A DNA stretch of 64,000 bases from Streptomyces sp. CNH099 (GCA_000514715.1 AZWL01000001.1:992186-1056185); one strand, 5' to 3'; numbered from the stretch's first letter, positions 7,548 through 16,164 are shown. The notes: a model not told the origin generated them from the letters alone. Made by a program: numbers and translations.

Positions 7548-8291
7548 ATGGGCGACGCCAGGCCGGTGTACCAGCGCATCGCCGACGATCTGCGCGAGCG
7601 GATCGACGGCGGCGAGCTGTCCGTGGGGGCGCAGATCCCGTCGCGCTCCCAGCTCAAGCGCGCGTACGCGGCGAGCGACCAGACCGTGGACCGGGCCGTA
7701 CGGGTCCTCAAGGCCGCCGGCTACGCCCAGGGGCAGTTCGGCCGCGGCGTGTTCGTCGCCGACCGCACCCCCGTGGGCAGCCTGCTGCGCAGCACCGGCG
7801 CGGTCGACTCCCCCTTCAACGCCCGGCTCGTGCCGGACGGCGTACCGCTGGCGTGGGAGGCGGTCTCCGCGCCCACGCCCGCGCCGCGGCAGGTCGCGCG
7901 GCGGCTCGGCATCCCCGCGGGCGACCGGGTGATGTGCACGCACTACGAGTACCTGGCCGACCGCAAACCCGTGCAGCTGGCCGTCAGCTGGGAGCCGCTG
8001 ACGCTCACCGACGGCACGGACGTCGTCTTCCCGGAGCGCGGGCCGTACGCCCGGCGCGGGGTGCGCGGGCGGTTCGCGGCGATCGGGATCCGGGTGGTGC
8101 GGGCCGCGGAGCTGGTCGGTTCGCGGTCGGCGACGACCGCGGAGGCGGAGGCGCTGGGGTGCGCGCCCGGGCAGTGCGTGACGGCGGTGGAGCGTACGCA
8201 CTACGACGAGCACGGCCGGGCGGTGGAGACGTCCGAGGCGGTGGTGCGGGCCGACCGCTGGCGGCTGGAGTACGACGTCACGTTCACCTAG
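7548..8291 (+). CDS. GntR-family transcriptional regulator, HutC/UTRA type
   Basis: This 247-residue regulator has an N-terminal winged helix of the GntR family (about 5-75; VYQRIADDLRERIDGGEL, IPSRSQLKRAYAASDQTVDRAVRVLKAAG). A UTRA effector domain follows (about 90-245; GDRVMCTHYEYLADRKPVQLA, ending in RWRLEYDVTFT). UTRA domains bind small ligands such as sugars or amino acid derivatives. The ATG at 7548 has a good GGAGAGGAG site. The gene is monocistronic, and the CTAGGTAC repeat just upstream is the obvious candidate binding site. The ligand and any further targets cannot be read from this context. Confidence 0.88.
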   Translation: MGDARPVYQRIADDLRERIDGGELSVGAQIPSRSQLKRAYAASDQTVDRAVRVLKAAGYAQGQFGRGVFVADRTPVGSLLRSTGAVDSPFNARLVPDGVPLAWEAVSAPTPAPRQVARRLGIPAGDRVMCTHYEYLADRKPVQLAVSWEPLTLTDGTDVVFPERGPYARRGVRGRFAAIGIRVVRAAELVGSRSATTAEAEALGCAPGQCVTAVERTHYDEHGRAVETSEAVVRADRWRLEYDVTFT

Positions 8292-8314
8292 GGCCCGCGC
8301 CGGCGGCGCGGCCC
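8291..8314. terminator. Possible hairpin terminator after the GntR gene
   Basis: Arms 8291-8301 and 8305-8314 pair over 10 bp with one bulge and a 3-base loop, beginning at the stop codon. It lies between two convergent genes. Confidence 0.35.
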
Positions 8315-8341
8315 CCGGGGCCCGTCGCGGCCGGGCCGGGC

Positions 8342-8788
8342 TCAGCCCTCCGCCACCTCGCCGTACATCTGCGACAACTCGGGCGCGCCGTTCGCCGCCC
8401 ACTCGGCGCCGATCTGCAGCACGTCCATGTCCCACCCCGACGAGAGCCGCACGACCGGCATGCCGTCCTCCGTGTCGAGCACCCACTCCGACCCCGGGAC
8501 CGTCCGCACGATCACCGTGCCCAGGTACAGCCCCGCGTCGCTGCCCAGCCAGGGCGTGACCTCCGGATCGTCCCGCCAGCGGGGCAGCAGTTGGTCCAGC
8601 TCCTCCAGCGACCGCGGCGTGTCGTCCAGCTCCACGCCCGCCGACTCCGCCTGGACCCGCAGCAGTTCGCACTCGCTGAGCAGTTCCGTCACGCCTTCCT
8701 GGTCGACCGGCGTCTCCACGTCGGACGTCCGCGGCTCACGCGCGGCGCCGTGTCGTCTGCGCCAGTTGTCAAGGAAGGAGATGTTCAT
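8342..8788 (-). CDS. Small conserved actinobacterial protein (DUF6278-like)
   Basis: This is a 148-residue soluble protein of unknown function. It begins MNISFLDNWRRRHG and contains the stretches ELLSECELLRVQAESAGVELDD, LDQLLPRWRDDPEVTPWLGSDAGLYLGTVIV and VRLSSGWDMDVL. I recall this arrangement from a Streptomyces-wide hypothetical family (DUF6278), but I could not verify it. No signal peptide or membrane segment is visible. ATG 8788 is preceded by GAGGGTGG. It is transcribed alone and convergent with the GntR gene. Confidence 0.7.
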   Translation of the reverse strand: MNISFLDNWRRRHGAAREPRTSDVETPVDQEGVTELLSECELLRVQAESAGVELDDTPRSLEELDQLLPRWRDDPEVTPWLGSDAGLYLGTVIVRTVPGSEWVLDTEDGMPVVRLSSGWDMDVLQIGAEWAANGAPELSQMYGEVAEG

Positions 8789-9048
8789 GCGTCCACCCTC
8801 GCATCCGGGCAGGTAGCAGCACCACAGGCGCGCGGGTCCGATTCGCTCACCAGGTGTTTCCCGGCGGGCCGTCTTGACCGCTCAGCGGGCGTGGGGAAGG
8901 CGGGACGCGCGTTGCGCCGGCGCAGGTCGACTGCGCGCCGGGGGACGTGGCCGCCGCTGCGGAGGCCCCCGGAAGACGGTTGCGGACACCGCGGGCAGGC
9001 CGGGAGCGCCGGCCGGCCGTCGTGCTCCGCGCCCCCTCCGCGAAGTGC

Positions 9049-10233
9049 TCACCGCTTGGGGAGGGCCGGCGCGGACGTCGGGACGCCCGGTGCGTGGAAG
9101 GCGAACTCCGCGCCGCGCTCCTCGTAGAGCCGTGCGTAGCGCTCGACCTTGTCCCGGTCCAGCTCGATCCCGAGGCCCGGTCCCGTGGGAGCCGCGAGGC
9201 CGCCGGCCGAGTAGTTCTCCGCCGGGCCGCCGAAGCCCGCCGTGACGTCGTCCGCCAGCAGAGCGCCGTACGCCTGATTCGCGTAGCGAAAGTTCGGGGT
9301 GGCGGCGAGTACGTGCAAGGAGGCCGCCAGCGCCACGCCCAGTTCGCCCAGGCTGTGCTTCACCACCGGCAGGCCCGCCGCCTCGCACAGACCCGCGGAG
9401 CGCTTGAGGTTGAGAAGGCCGCCGTCCATCTGGTGGTCCACGGACAGGGCGTCGGCCGAGCCGTGCCGGATCACCGCGAGCTGGTCCTGCCGGGTCCAGC
9501 TCGCCTCGTTTGCCAGCAGCGGCACGCCGATGCGCTCGCGCACGCGGGCCATCTCCGGCAGGTTGCGCCCGGACACCGGCTGCTCCACGAACTCCAGGCG
9601 GTACTCCCGCAGCCGCCGTACGAGCTGCACGCATGCGCCCGTCGACCATGCCTCGTTGGCGTCCACGCGCAGGCACATCGCGTCCCCCGCACCCGTCCTC
9701 AGGGCCGCCACGCGGGCTACGTCCCGGTCCGGGTCGTCCGAGCCGACCTTGAGATAGCAGGTGGAGAAGCCGAGCTCCGCGGCCCGGGCTCCCTCCTGCG
9801 CCACCTCTTCCGGCCGCTCCTTGGCGACGTAGTACAAGAACGGGACCCGGTCGTGGAAGGTCCCGCCGAAGAGATTGACGAGCGGCTCACCGCACGCCTT
9901 GCCCAGCAGGTCCCAGCACGCGGCCTCCACGGCCGCGATCGCCGGGCTGGTGGCCCTGACGTGGTGCCAGGTCCCGACCAGGTCGATGCGGTGGATCAGC
10001 GCCTCGATGCGGCGCGGGTCCGCTCCGGTCACCAACGGCTCGACGGTGCGCAGCGAGGCCAGCACGATGTCCGCCGACGGGTACGCGGCGGCCTCGGCCA
10101 GGCCGGTCAGGCCCTCGTCGGTGTCCACCTCGACGAGCACGCTGACCTGGCCGGTGCGCCGTCCGTACGCCCAGACCTCGTCGTACCGGTAGGGGACGGC
10201 GACGGGTGTCGCCCGGATGGCGGTGATCCGCAT
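9049..10233 (-). CDS. Enolase-superfamily enzyme (mandelate racemase / muconate lactonizing enzyme family)
   Basis: This 394-residue protein has the two-domain architecture of the enolase superfamily: an N-terminal capping domain (1-125) and a TIM-like barrel. The three metal ligands are apparent in RVDANEAW (Asp), EQPVSG (Glu) and LLANEASW (Glu). The second-strand lysine motif reads YLKVG, so the usual first lysine of KxK is tyrosine. The barrel end shows SVDHQMDGG and KHSLGELG, which could form a mandelate-racemase-type Asp-His dyad. Reaction type (racemization, dehydration or cycloisomerization) and substrate are not determined. ATG 10233 follows a clear AGGAGG. It is second in an operon after the M24 hydrolase, 38 bases apart. 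Confidence 0.85.
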   Translation of the reverse strand: MRITAIRATPVAVPYRYDEVWAYGRRTGQVSVLVEVDTDEGLTGLAEAAAYPSADIVLASLRTVEPLVTGADPRRIEALIHRIDLVGTWHHVRATSPAIAAVEAACWDLLGKACGEPLVNLFGGTFHDRVPFLYYVAKERPEEVAQEGARAAELGFSTCYLKVGSDDPDRDVARVAALRTGAGDAMCLRVDANEAWSTGACVQLVRRLREYRLEFVEQPVSGRNLPEMARVRERIGVPLLANEASWTRQDQLAVIRHGSADALSVDHQMDGGLLNLKRSAGLCEAAGLPVVKHSLGELGVALAASLHVLAATPNFRYANQAYGALLADDVTAGFGGPAENYSAGGLAAPTGPGLGIELDRDKVERYARLYEERGAEFAFHAPGVPTSAPALPKR

Positions 10234-10271
10234 GGAGACCTCCTGGCTGGCGTGGAGAGGGGCAGATGGGG

Positions 10272-11486
10272 TCAGAGGACGGTGAGATCGCGGGGCGTGG
10301 CGGTGAGCCTCTCGCAGCCGTCCGCGGTGACCAGGACCGTGTCGGAGACGACGTGCCCGAGCGGTCGTGTCGTCCACGACATGAGGTGGAAGGTCATGCC
10401 CTCGCGGACCACGGCGCGCGAGTCCGCCCGGAGGCCGAGCACGTCGCCGCCGCCCACCCAGCTGGGCGGGAAACCGATACCCACGAGGTAGCCGCAGTGG
10501 TGGCGCAGCGGTGGCCGCCGAGCCGTGCGGGACGGTCCCTCGGCGGTGACCGCCTCCTGCCAGGCGGTGTAGACCGCCGCGGCGGTGGTTCCGGGGCACA
10601 GCGCCGCTTCAGCGGCGCGCAGACCCGCCAGCGCGGCGGCGTGCGCCCTCTTGGCGCCGGGCGGGGTGCGGCCGAGGTAGACGGTGCGGCTCAGGGGGGC
10701 GTGATAGCGCTGCACGCACCCCGAGAGCTCCACGAACAACCCTTCGCCGGGCCGCAGCTCGCGTCCGGACCACGTCACATGCTCCTGGTCGAGCGCCGCT
10801 GTCGGCCGGACGAGGGGGGCGAAGCCGGGCGTCTGCCCGCCCTCGGCGATCATCGTGTGCACGGCCTGGGCCGCGACCTTCGTGTCCGTGAGGCCGCCGC
10901 CGTTCCCACGGCCGGTCGCGCTCCCGCCGCCCGCCGCCGCCAGCGCCGCCGCCATGGCGAGGTCGCTGATCCGCGCCGCCTGCCGGGTGTACCTGATCTC
11001 CACAGGGGACTTCACCGCCTGTCGGTCGCGCAGCATCGAGGTCACGTCATGCACCGTCGCGCTGGGAACAGCCGAAGCGATCTGCGCGTCCAGCACCGGG
11101 GGAAGGAACATGCCGCTGCGTTCGAGCCCCACCCTGCCGCCCCGCGGCACGACCCCGGCGAGCACGACCGCGATCTCCCGGGCGGGCCCCGCCCCGTCGA
11201 GGAAGGCCCGGTGCCGCAACCAGGGCACCTGCGCCCGCAGGGTGGGGCGTTCCATCGCGCGGGCCACCAGCACAGGGGCACCGTCGTGCGGGATGACGAG
11301 CAGCGTGAACGCGAAGTATCCGAGGTGGTCGAGGCCGGCGTAGTAGTAGACGCTCTCCGGGCTGGTCAGCGCCACCACGTCGAGCCCCCGCCGGTGCATC
11401 TCGGCGCGCAGCGCCTCCAGCCTTCGCCGCCGCTCGGCATCCGGCCGCGATCGACGTGTCCGTCCGGTCCTGTCCGTCACCGTCAC
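10272..11486 (-). CDS. M24-family (creatinase/ectoine hydrolase-like) hydrolase with degenerate metal sites
   Basis: The protein (404 aa) has the pita-bread architecture of peptidase family M24: an N-terminal creatinase-type domain (1-150) and a C-terminal catalytic domain. The usual metal-binding aspartates are replaced (VELSG and YHAPLSRT where active aminopeptidases have Asp). The last ligand motif is EGMTFHLMSW followed by VSDTVLVT. The sequence HCGYLVGIGFPPSWVGGGD resembles ectoine hydrolases (DoeA/EutD), which are M24 proteins that do not need metal. A ring amide or N-acyl amino acid is therefore a plausible substrate, but this is inference. GTG 11486 is chosen as start; GTG 11480 is possible. 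It precedes the enolase-family gene and faces a LysR gene. Confidence 0.8.
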   Translation of the reverse strand: MTVTDRTGRTRRSRPDAERRRRLEALRAEMHRRGLDVVALTSPESVYYYAGLDHLGYFAFTLLVIPHDGAPVLVARAMERPTLRAQVPWLRHRAFLDGAGPAREIAVVLAGVVPRGGRVGLERSGMFLPPVLDAQIASAVPSATVHDVTSMLRDRQAVKSPVEIRYTRQAARISDLAMAAALAAAGGGSATGRGNGGGLTDTKVAAQAVHTMIAEGGQTPGFAPLVRPTAALDQEHVTWSGRELRPGEGLFVELSGCVQRYHAPLSRTVYLGRTPPGAKRAHAAALAGLRAAEAALCPGTTAAAVYTAWQEAVTAEGPSRTARRPPLRHHCGYLVGIGFPPSWVGGGDVLGLRADSRAVVREGMTFHLMSWTTRPLGHVVSDTVLVTADGCERLTATPRDLTVL

Positions 11487-11545
11487 ACGGAAAGCGTGCG
11501 CCCGACGGGGCGTAAGAACCAGCGACGATTTCTGATGCCGGCCGT

Positions 11546-11556
11546 TAGTCTGACTA
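11546..11556. promoter_or_regulatory. TAGTC-T-GACTA palindrome and -10 hexamer before the LysR gene
   Basis: The palindrome occupies 11546-11556. Its left part TAGTCT matches a -10 box and ends 6 bases before the LysR ATG, so the message is probably leaderless. The symmetry suggests an autoregulatory LysR site in the 71-base divergent region. Confidence 0.45.
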
Positions 11557-11557
11557 C

Positions 11558-12484
11558 ATGCTTGAGGTGAGGCGCCTCCGGCTGCTCCGCGAGCTCTCCC
11601 TGCACGGCACGATCGCCGCGACCGCACGGGCGTGTTCCCTGACCCCTTCGGCGGTGTCGCAGCAACTGTCCGCGCTGGAGCGGGAGATCAGGACGCCGCT
11701 GTTCGTCCGGGACGGCCGCAGGCTGGTGCTGACACAGGCGGCGCGGGTGCTCGTCGCGCACACCGAGTTCATCCTGGCCGACCTCGAAGCGGCCCGCGCC
11801 GGGGTGGCCGCGCTCAAGACGACCGTGCAGGGTGTCGTCCGGCTCTGCGCGTTCCCCACGGCGGCGAGCGCGCTCGCCGCGCCGGCCATCGCGTCGTGCC
11901 GCCGGCGCCATCCGGACCTGCGACTGCTGCTGGAGGAGCGGGAGACCCCGGAGGCGCTCGACGCGCTCCAGGCGGGCGACATCGACATCGCACTGGTGTA
12001 TGACTACAGCTTGTTGCCCCGCCCGTCCCGTCGCGGCGTGGAACTCCTGCCGCTGGCCACCGAATCGATGCTCGCCGCTCTCCCCGCGGACGCGGAGGAG
12101 CCCTCCGGGCCGGACCCCGCCCCCGTCGACCTGGTCGACCTCGCGGACCGCCCGTGGATCTTTCCGCACAGCGACGCCGGACTGCGCCGCGCCATGGAAC
12201 ACGCCTGCAGCCTCGCCGGCTTCACCCCCGCGGTGGACTACACCAGCAACGACTACACGGTCATGCTGGCCCTCGTCCAAGCCGGCCTGGGGGTCTCCCT
12301 GGTGCCCCAGCTGGCGCTGGAATCGGTGACCGCCGACCTCCGCCTGCACCCGGTGACCCGGCCCGGACTCACGCGCACGGTCTCGATCGCCCTGCGCCGC
12401 GGCACCGCCGCGGACCCGGCCCTGGCCGCGGTGGCCGCCGCGCTGCGAACGGCGGCCGACGGCCTCGGGCTGGCCCGGTCGTAG
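11558..12484 (+). CDS. LysR-family transcriptional regulator
   Basis: This 308-residue LysR-type regulator has the N-terminal winged helix (1-62; LSLHGTIAATARACSLTPSAVSQQL, IRTPLFVRDGRRLVLT) and a C-terminal two-lobed effector domain (about 90-295; VRLCAFPTAASALAAP, VPQLALESV). It is transcribed divergently from the M24-enolase operon with only 71 bases between start codons, the classical LysR arrangement. It most likely controls that operon and itself in response to the pathway substrate. No ribosome site precedes the ATG. Confidence 0.9.
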   Translation: MLEVRRLRLLRELSLHGTIAATARACSLTPSAVSQQLSALEREIRTPLFVRDGRRLVLTQAARVLVAHTEFILADLEAARAGVAALKTTVQGVVRLCAFPTAASALAAPAIASCRRRHPDLRLLLEERETPEALDALQAGDIDIALVYDYSLLPRPSRRGVELLPLATESMLAALPADAEEPSGPDPAPVDLVDLADRPWIFPHSDAGLRRAMEHACSLAGFTPAVDYTSNDYTVMLALVQAGLGVSLVPQLALESVTADLRLHPVTRPGLTRTVSIALRRGTAADPALAAVAAALRTAADGLGLARS

Positions 12485-12494
12485 CACCTCGGCC

Positions 12495-12523
12495 TGCCGG
12501 CCGGATGCGGACGCCGGCCGGCA
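12495..12523 (+). terminator. Hairpin after the LysR gene
   Basis: TGCCGGCCGG (12495-12504) and CCGGCCGGCA (12514-12523) form a perfect 10-bp stem with a 9-base loop, 10 bases after the LysR stop and before the convergent xthA gene. Confidence 0.55.
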
Positions 12524-12597
12524 CCGCCTCGCACCGCCGGGCACCGCACTCCTTCCCGGCCAGGACACGCCGCCGCTCAGCCCACGGCGAAAACGCC

Positions 12598-13395
12598 CTA
12601 GAGGTCGAGGTCGGCGACGACGGGGGCGTGGTCGGACGGGTTCTTGTCCTTGCCCGGCCGCCGCGCCTCCCGGTCGACGTAGGAGTCCCGGACGGCGGCG
12701 GTGAACGACGCGTTGCCATAGATGTGGTCGATGCGCATGCCCTTGTTCTTCTGGAAGCCGAGCTGGCGGTAGTCCCAGAAGGTGAAGGGGATGTCGTACT
12801 TCAGCGCGCGCGGGTACACCTCGCTGAGGCCGGCGGACTTCTGCAGCTCGACGAGCGCCGCGCGCTCGGCCTCGCTGACGTGCGTGTGCCCGTCGAAGAG
12901 GGAGATGTCCCAGACGTCCTCGTCCTTGGGCGCCACGTTGTAGTCCCCGAGGAGGGCGAAGGGGCGCTCGCCCGGGGCCTCTTCCGCGGCCATGGCGCGC
13001 AGCGCCTCCAGCCAGCGCAGCTTGTACGCGTAGTGGGCGTGCCCGACGTCGCGGCCGTTCGGCACGTACAGCGACCAGACGCGCGCGGGGCCGGCCGTCG
13101 CGCCCAGCGCGCGGGGCTCGGTCGCGCCCTCGTACTGCGGCTGGCCCGGCAGGTCCTCGGTGACGTCGGCGAGGCCGACCCGGGAGACGACCGCCACCCC
13201 GTTCCACCGGCCGTCGGCGCGGATCGCCGCCTCGTACCCGAGGTCGGCCAGCGCGGCACCCGGGAAGGCCTCGGCCGTGCACTTCAGCTCCTGGAAACAC
13301 ACCACGTCGGGCGCGGTCTCCTCAAGCCACTGCAGGATGCGGGGCAGCCGGGGATTGATCCCGTTGACGTTCCACGTAGCGATGCGCACAGCCAT
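12598..13395 (-). CDS. xthA: Exodeoxyribonuclease III (AP endonuclease family)
   Basis: This 265-residue enzyme belongs to the exonuclease III branch of the endonuclease/exonuclease/phosphatase superfamily, which cuts abasic sites and degrades 3' ends in base excision repair. Conserved elements are TWNVNGI (N-terminal Asn), CFQELK (metal-binding Glu), SLYVPNG (Tyr), LLGDYNVAP (Asp, Asn), the substrate-facing FTFWDYR and MRIDHIY region, and the terminal SDHAPVVADL with the catalytic Asp-His. The length is normal for the family. ATG 13395 lacks a ribosome site but has a -10 box 6 bases upstream. The gene stands alone. Confidence 0.95.
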   Translation of the reverse strand: MAVRIATWNVNGINPRLPRILQWLEETAPDVVCFQELKCTAEAFPGAALADLGYEAAIRADGRWNGVAVVSRVGLADVTEDLPGQPQYEGATEPRALGATAGPARVWSLYVPNGRDVGHAHYAYKLRWLEALRAMAAEEAPGERPFALLGDYNVAPKDEDVWDISLFDGHTHVSEAERAALVELQKSAGLSEVYPRALKYDIPFTFWDYRQLGFQKNKGMRIDHIYGNASFTAAVRDSYVDREARRPGKDKNPSDHAPVVADLDL

Positions 13396-13401
13396 GCCGA
13401 C

Positions 13402-13407
13402 AACCTA
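13402..13407 (-). promoter_or_regulatory. -10 hexamer TAGGTT of xthA (leaderless)
   Basis: On the minus strand TAGGTT is followed by 6 bases and then the xthA ATG. No Shine-Dalgarno sequence is present. Confidence 0.5.
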
Positions 13408-13460
13408 CCCCGCGGCACCGACAGCGGGCCCCGGGGTCTCCCGGGGGTCTCCCGGGCCGA

Positions 13461-14105
13461 CTACAGCGCCAGGCTCGCCCCCGGGTCGAGGCGGATGTGC
13501 TCCGCGCCGCCGACGCCCGGCCCGTCCGGGCCCAGCATGCGGTCGTAGACCAGCGGCGCGAGGTCGGAGAGCAGCCCGTCGTGGACGTCGACCGCGCGCC
13601 GCGGGGCGACCTCGCGGACGTAGTCGATGACCTCGGAGAGCTTGTTCCACGGCGCCATGACGGGCAGCAGCAGCGTGTCGACGCCCCCGTCCGGAACGGT
13701 GAGCGCGTCGCCGGGGTGGAAGACGGCGCCGTCCACGAGGTAGCCGACGTTGGTGATCCGCGGGATGTCCGGGTGGATCACGGCGTGCCACTGGCCGTGC
13801 ACCTCCACCTCGAAGCCGGCCGCGCTGACCACGTCGCCCTCGCCGACGGTGTGCACCCGCCCGGGGTACGCCCCGGAGAGCCGCTCAGCGACGCTGCGCA
13901 GCGTCCACAGCCGCGCCGCGGGGTCGGCGTCGAGCGCGGCGCGCAGCCGGCCCTCGTCGAAGTGGTCGGGGTGCTCGTGGGTGACGAGCAGGACGTCGGC
14001 GCCGAGCGCGGCGTCCTCCTCGCTGAAGCCGCCGGGGTCGACGACCAGCACCGCCCCGTCCTTGGCCAGACGGACGCAGGAGTGGCCCTTCTTCGTCAAC
14101 TCCAT
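13461..14105 (-). CDS. Metallo-beta-lactamase-fold hydrolase (UlaG-like)
   Basis: This 214-residue protein has the metallo-beta-lactamase fold in its short, single-domain form: KKGHSCVRL, then THEHPDHFDEGRL (the HxHxDH metal motif), VHGQWHAVIHPDIP, FHPGDAL and later VDVHDGLLSD. Members are Zn or Mn hydrolases of unknown or varied substrate, often annotated as UlaG or YtnP-like. No signal peptide is visible. It ends 65 bases after xthA begins and shares its direction, so the two could be co-transcribed, although xthA has its own -10 box. The substrate is unknown. Confidence 0.85.
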   Translation of the reverse strand: MELTKKGHSCVRLAKDGAVLVVDPGGFSEEDAALGADVLLVTHEHPDHFDEGRLRAALDADPAARLWTLRSVAERLSGAYPGRVHTVGEGDVVSAAGFEVEVHGQWHAVIHPDIPRITNVGYLVDGAVFHPGDALTVPDGGVDTLLLPVMAPWNKLSEVIDYVREVAPRRAVDVHDGLLSDLAPLVYDRMLGPDGPGVGGAEHIRLDPGASLAL

Positions 14106-14127
14106 GATGCCGGTGACAACTCCCTCG

Positions 14128-14670
14128 TCAGTACTCCGTCGTGGACACGGTACGCACCACGAGCTTCTCCGGGTCGGCCTTGTTGACGGCGATGGCCAGG
14201 TCCGGCCGGGCGCCGCTCTGCTTGAGTTTCAGCCCGTGCCAGTCGCCCCGGGCGAAGTCCCATCCGGCGGTCTCGGCCTGCTCGGGGGTGATGGGGTTGA
14301 AGCCGTCCCGCAGCCGGGGCAGGGGCGCGACGTCCGTGCGCGAGAACGTCGTCTCCAGGTACTCGTTCACCGACTGCTGCCGGCCGGTGAAGTCGACGTA
14401 CAGGGCGCTGTCGTGCAGCGCGTTCTCCTCGTAGTAGCGGATGTTCCGGGCGCCGCCGGGGACGGGCACCTGGTAGATGCGGCGCAGCAGCCGCGGCGGC
14501 CAGCCGGCCTCCATGTCGGTGTAGGCGGCGCGCTCGGCCTTGTCGCGGCCGCTCTCGCGGCTCACCTGGGTGGAGAACCAGCCGTAGACCAGCGGGATGC
14601 CGACGAGAAGGGAGACGGCGAGGTACGCCTTCCAGGAGCGGTTGAGGCGGCGCGGTGGGCGTTGGGACAT
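14128..14670 (-). CDS. Membrane-anchored hypothetical protein
   Basis: This 180-residue protein has one hydrophobic segment near its N-terminus (about 15-31; AYLAVSLLVGIPLVYGWF) after a basic stretch, so it is probably a single-pass protein with the C-terminal 145 residues outside. I do not recognise the soluble region (RIYQVPVPGGARNIRYYEENALHDSALYVDF, PDLAIAVNKADPEKLVVRTVS). An alternative GTG start at 14739 would overlap the ROK kinase stop (GTGA) and add 23 residues. Its AGGTGG site makes that start a serious rival. It follows the ROK gene and is likely co-transcribed with it. Confidence 0.65.
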   Translation of the reverse strand: MSQRPPRRLNRSWKAYLAVSLLVGIPLVYGWFSTQVSRESGRDKAERAAYTDMEAGWPPRLLRRIYQVPVPGGARNIRYYEENALHDSALYVDFTGRQQSVNEYLETTFSRTDVAPLPRLRDGFNPITPEQAETAGWDFARGDWHGLKLKQSGARPDLAIAVNKADPEKLVVRTVSTTEY

Positions 14671-14735
14671 GTGCTCATTCTGTGCCGGACCGGGCTCGTT
14701 CCCGTACCCCGGGCGCTCGCCGGAGTCTTGGAGGG

Positions 14736-15860
14736 TCACTTGCCGACCACCTGCGCGAATCGTTCGTACCGCTCCACCCGCCGGCGGTTGGTCCGGCGGA
14801 ACCTGCGGGCCACCAGCCGGGCGAGGTCCGCGGCGCCGACCAGGCCGGCGTCGTTGCCGAGGCGGGCGCGTACTATACGCGCCTCCGGCCGGTAGCCGCG
14901 GCCGGTGAGGCTGCGGCCGAAGGCGTCCTGCGCGGGCCTGATGAGCAGGTCGTCGGCGGCGCTGACGCCGCCGCCGATGACGAAGCACGAGGGGTCGAGG
15001 GCGGCGGCGAGGTTGGCGATGCCGACGCCGAGCCACTGGCCGATGTCCTGCAGCAGCTCTATGCACATCGCGTCGCCCTCGCGGGCCAGCTCGGTGATCA
15101 GCGGGCCGGTGATGTCGCCGACGTTGCCCTTGACGCGGTCGATGATCCCGTACGCGACCGGGGACTCGGCCGCGGCCAGCTCGCGGGCCTCGCGGACCAG
15201 GGCGTTGCCGGAGCTGTACTGCTCCCAGCAGCCGCGGTTGCCGCACGGGCAGCGGTGCCCGCCGGGCACCACCTGCATGTGGCCGAACTCCCCGGCCACC
15301 CCGTACTTGCCGCGCTTGACCTGGCCGTCCTCCAGGATCGCGCCCCCGATGCCGGTGCCGAGGGTGATCATGACGAGGTAGTCCTCGCCGCGGCCGGCGC
15401 CGAAGCGCCACTCGGCCCAGGCGGCGGCGTTGGCGTCGTTGTCGACCATCACCGGGACCCGGAGCCGCTCGGAGAGCGCGTCACGCAGCGGCTCGTTCCG
15501 CCAGGACAGGTGCGGGGCGAAGAGCACCCGGCTGCGGTCGGTGTCGATCCAGCCGGCGGCGCCGATGCCGACGGCGTGCACGTCGTGGCGCTCGGAGAGG
15601 TCGAGGACCAGCTCGACGATCACGTCCTCGACGACCTTGGGGCTCTTGGACCTGTCGGGCGTCTCGGTGGTCGCGCGCTCCAGGATGTGCCCGTCGGCGT
15701 CGACCACGCCGGCGGCGACCTTGGTGCCGCCGATGTCGATGCCGACGGTGGGCACCCGGGGCGCGGTCAGGTGCGAGCGCCGTTCGCGGTGGCTCACGCT
15801 GCGCAGCACGGTCGCGCGGGCGGCGCCGCGGGGCGCCCGCTGCGGCGCGGCGGGGTTCAC
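14736..15860 (-). CDS. ROK-family sugar kinase (glucokinase-like)
   Basis: This 374-residue ROK protein is a sugar kinase rather than a repressor, because no helix-turn-helix precedes the ATPase domain. It shows the phosphate loop DIGGTKVAAG, the catalytic-site stretch DNDANAAAWAEW, the ROK motif ITLGTGIGGAIL, and the zinc site GHMQVVPGGHRCPCGNRGCWEQY. Zinc-binding ROK kinases phosphorylate glucose, N-acetylmannosamine or similar sugars using ATP. GTG 15860 is chosen because it follows GGAGAGA; about 40 residues of uncertain leader precede the kinase core. It lies downstream of a sugar ABC importer, so it probably phosphorylates the imported sugar. Confidence 0.88.
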   Translation of the reverse strand: MNPAAPQRAPRGAARATVLRSVSHRERRSHLTAPRVPTVGIDIGGTKVAAGVVDADGHILERATTETPDRSKSPKVVEDVIVELVLDLSERHDVHAVGIGAAGWIDTDRSRVLFAPHLSWRNEPLRDALSERLRVPVMVDNDANAAAWAEWRFGAGRGEDYLVMITLGTGIGGAILEDGQVKRGKYGVAGEFGHMQVVPGGHRCPCGNRGCWEQYSSGNALVREARELAAAESPVAYGIIDRVKGNVGDITGPLITELAREGDAMCIELLQDIGQWLGVGIANLAAALDPSCFVIGGGVSAADDLLIRPAQDAFGRSLTGRGYRPEARIVRARLGNDAGLVGAADLARLVARRFRRTNRRRVERYERFAQVVGK

Positions 15861-16164
15861 CGGCTCTCTCCGTCCGCCGCGGCGTCCCGGCGGGGGCCGC
15901 CGCCCCCGGGCCCCCGCGGGACGTGGCGGTGCGCCCGGCCAGACCACTGCGGGGCACGGAGGTGCTCACTGCGTGCACGTTCGCGCAAGGGGGCGTCCTC
16001 TCCCCTGTCGGTATCACTGACGGGGCCGATTCTGCCTTACGGGAGCCGGGTGCCGCATGGCGGTCGTGTGCGGACCGCGGCGCGGCGGCCCGCGCCCCCG
16101 CGGCCCGGCGTACGACGGCGGGACGGCCGGGCGCCCGTACGGCGCGGAACGGCGGGCCCCGGGG
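15861..16164. other. Intergenic region between the ABC ATPase and ROK genes
   Basis: No coding signature is visible in these 304 bases. The region should contain the end of the importer operon and a promoter for the ROK gene, but I could not pick either out with confidence. Confidence 0.5.

Noticed and set aside
8913..8924. 12-base palindrome TGCGCCGGCGCA in the gap before the enolase-family gene
   Set aside because: It is far from any start codon and such G/C palindromes are expected by chance at this base composition.
10272..11486. Xaa-Pro aminopeptidase or creatinase as the product
   Set aside because: Metal ligand positions expected for active M24 aminopeptidases are replaced (VELSG and YHAPLS), and the FPP and GMTFH context points to the ectoine-hydrolase-like branch.
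14736..15860. ROK-family repressor (NagC or XylR type)
   Set aside because: No helix-turn-helix precedes the phosphate loop; the roughly 40-residue N-terminal lead is too short and disordered.
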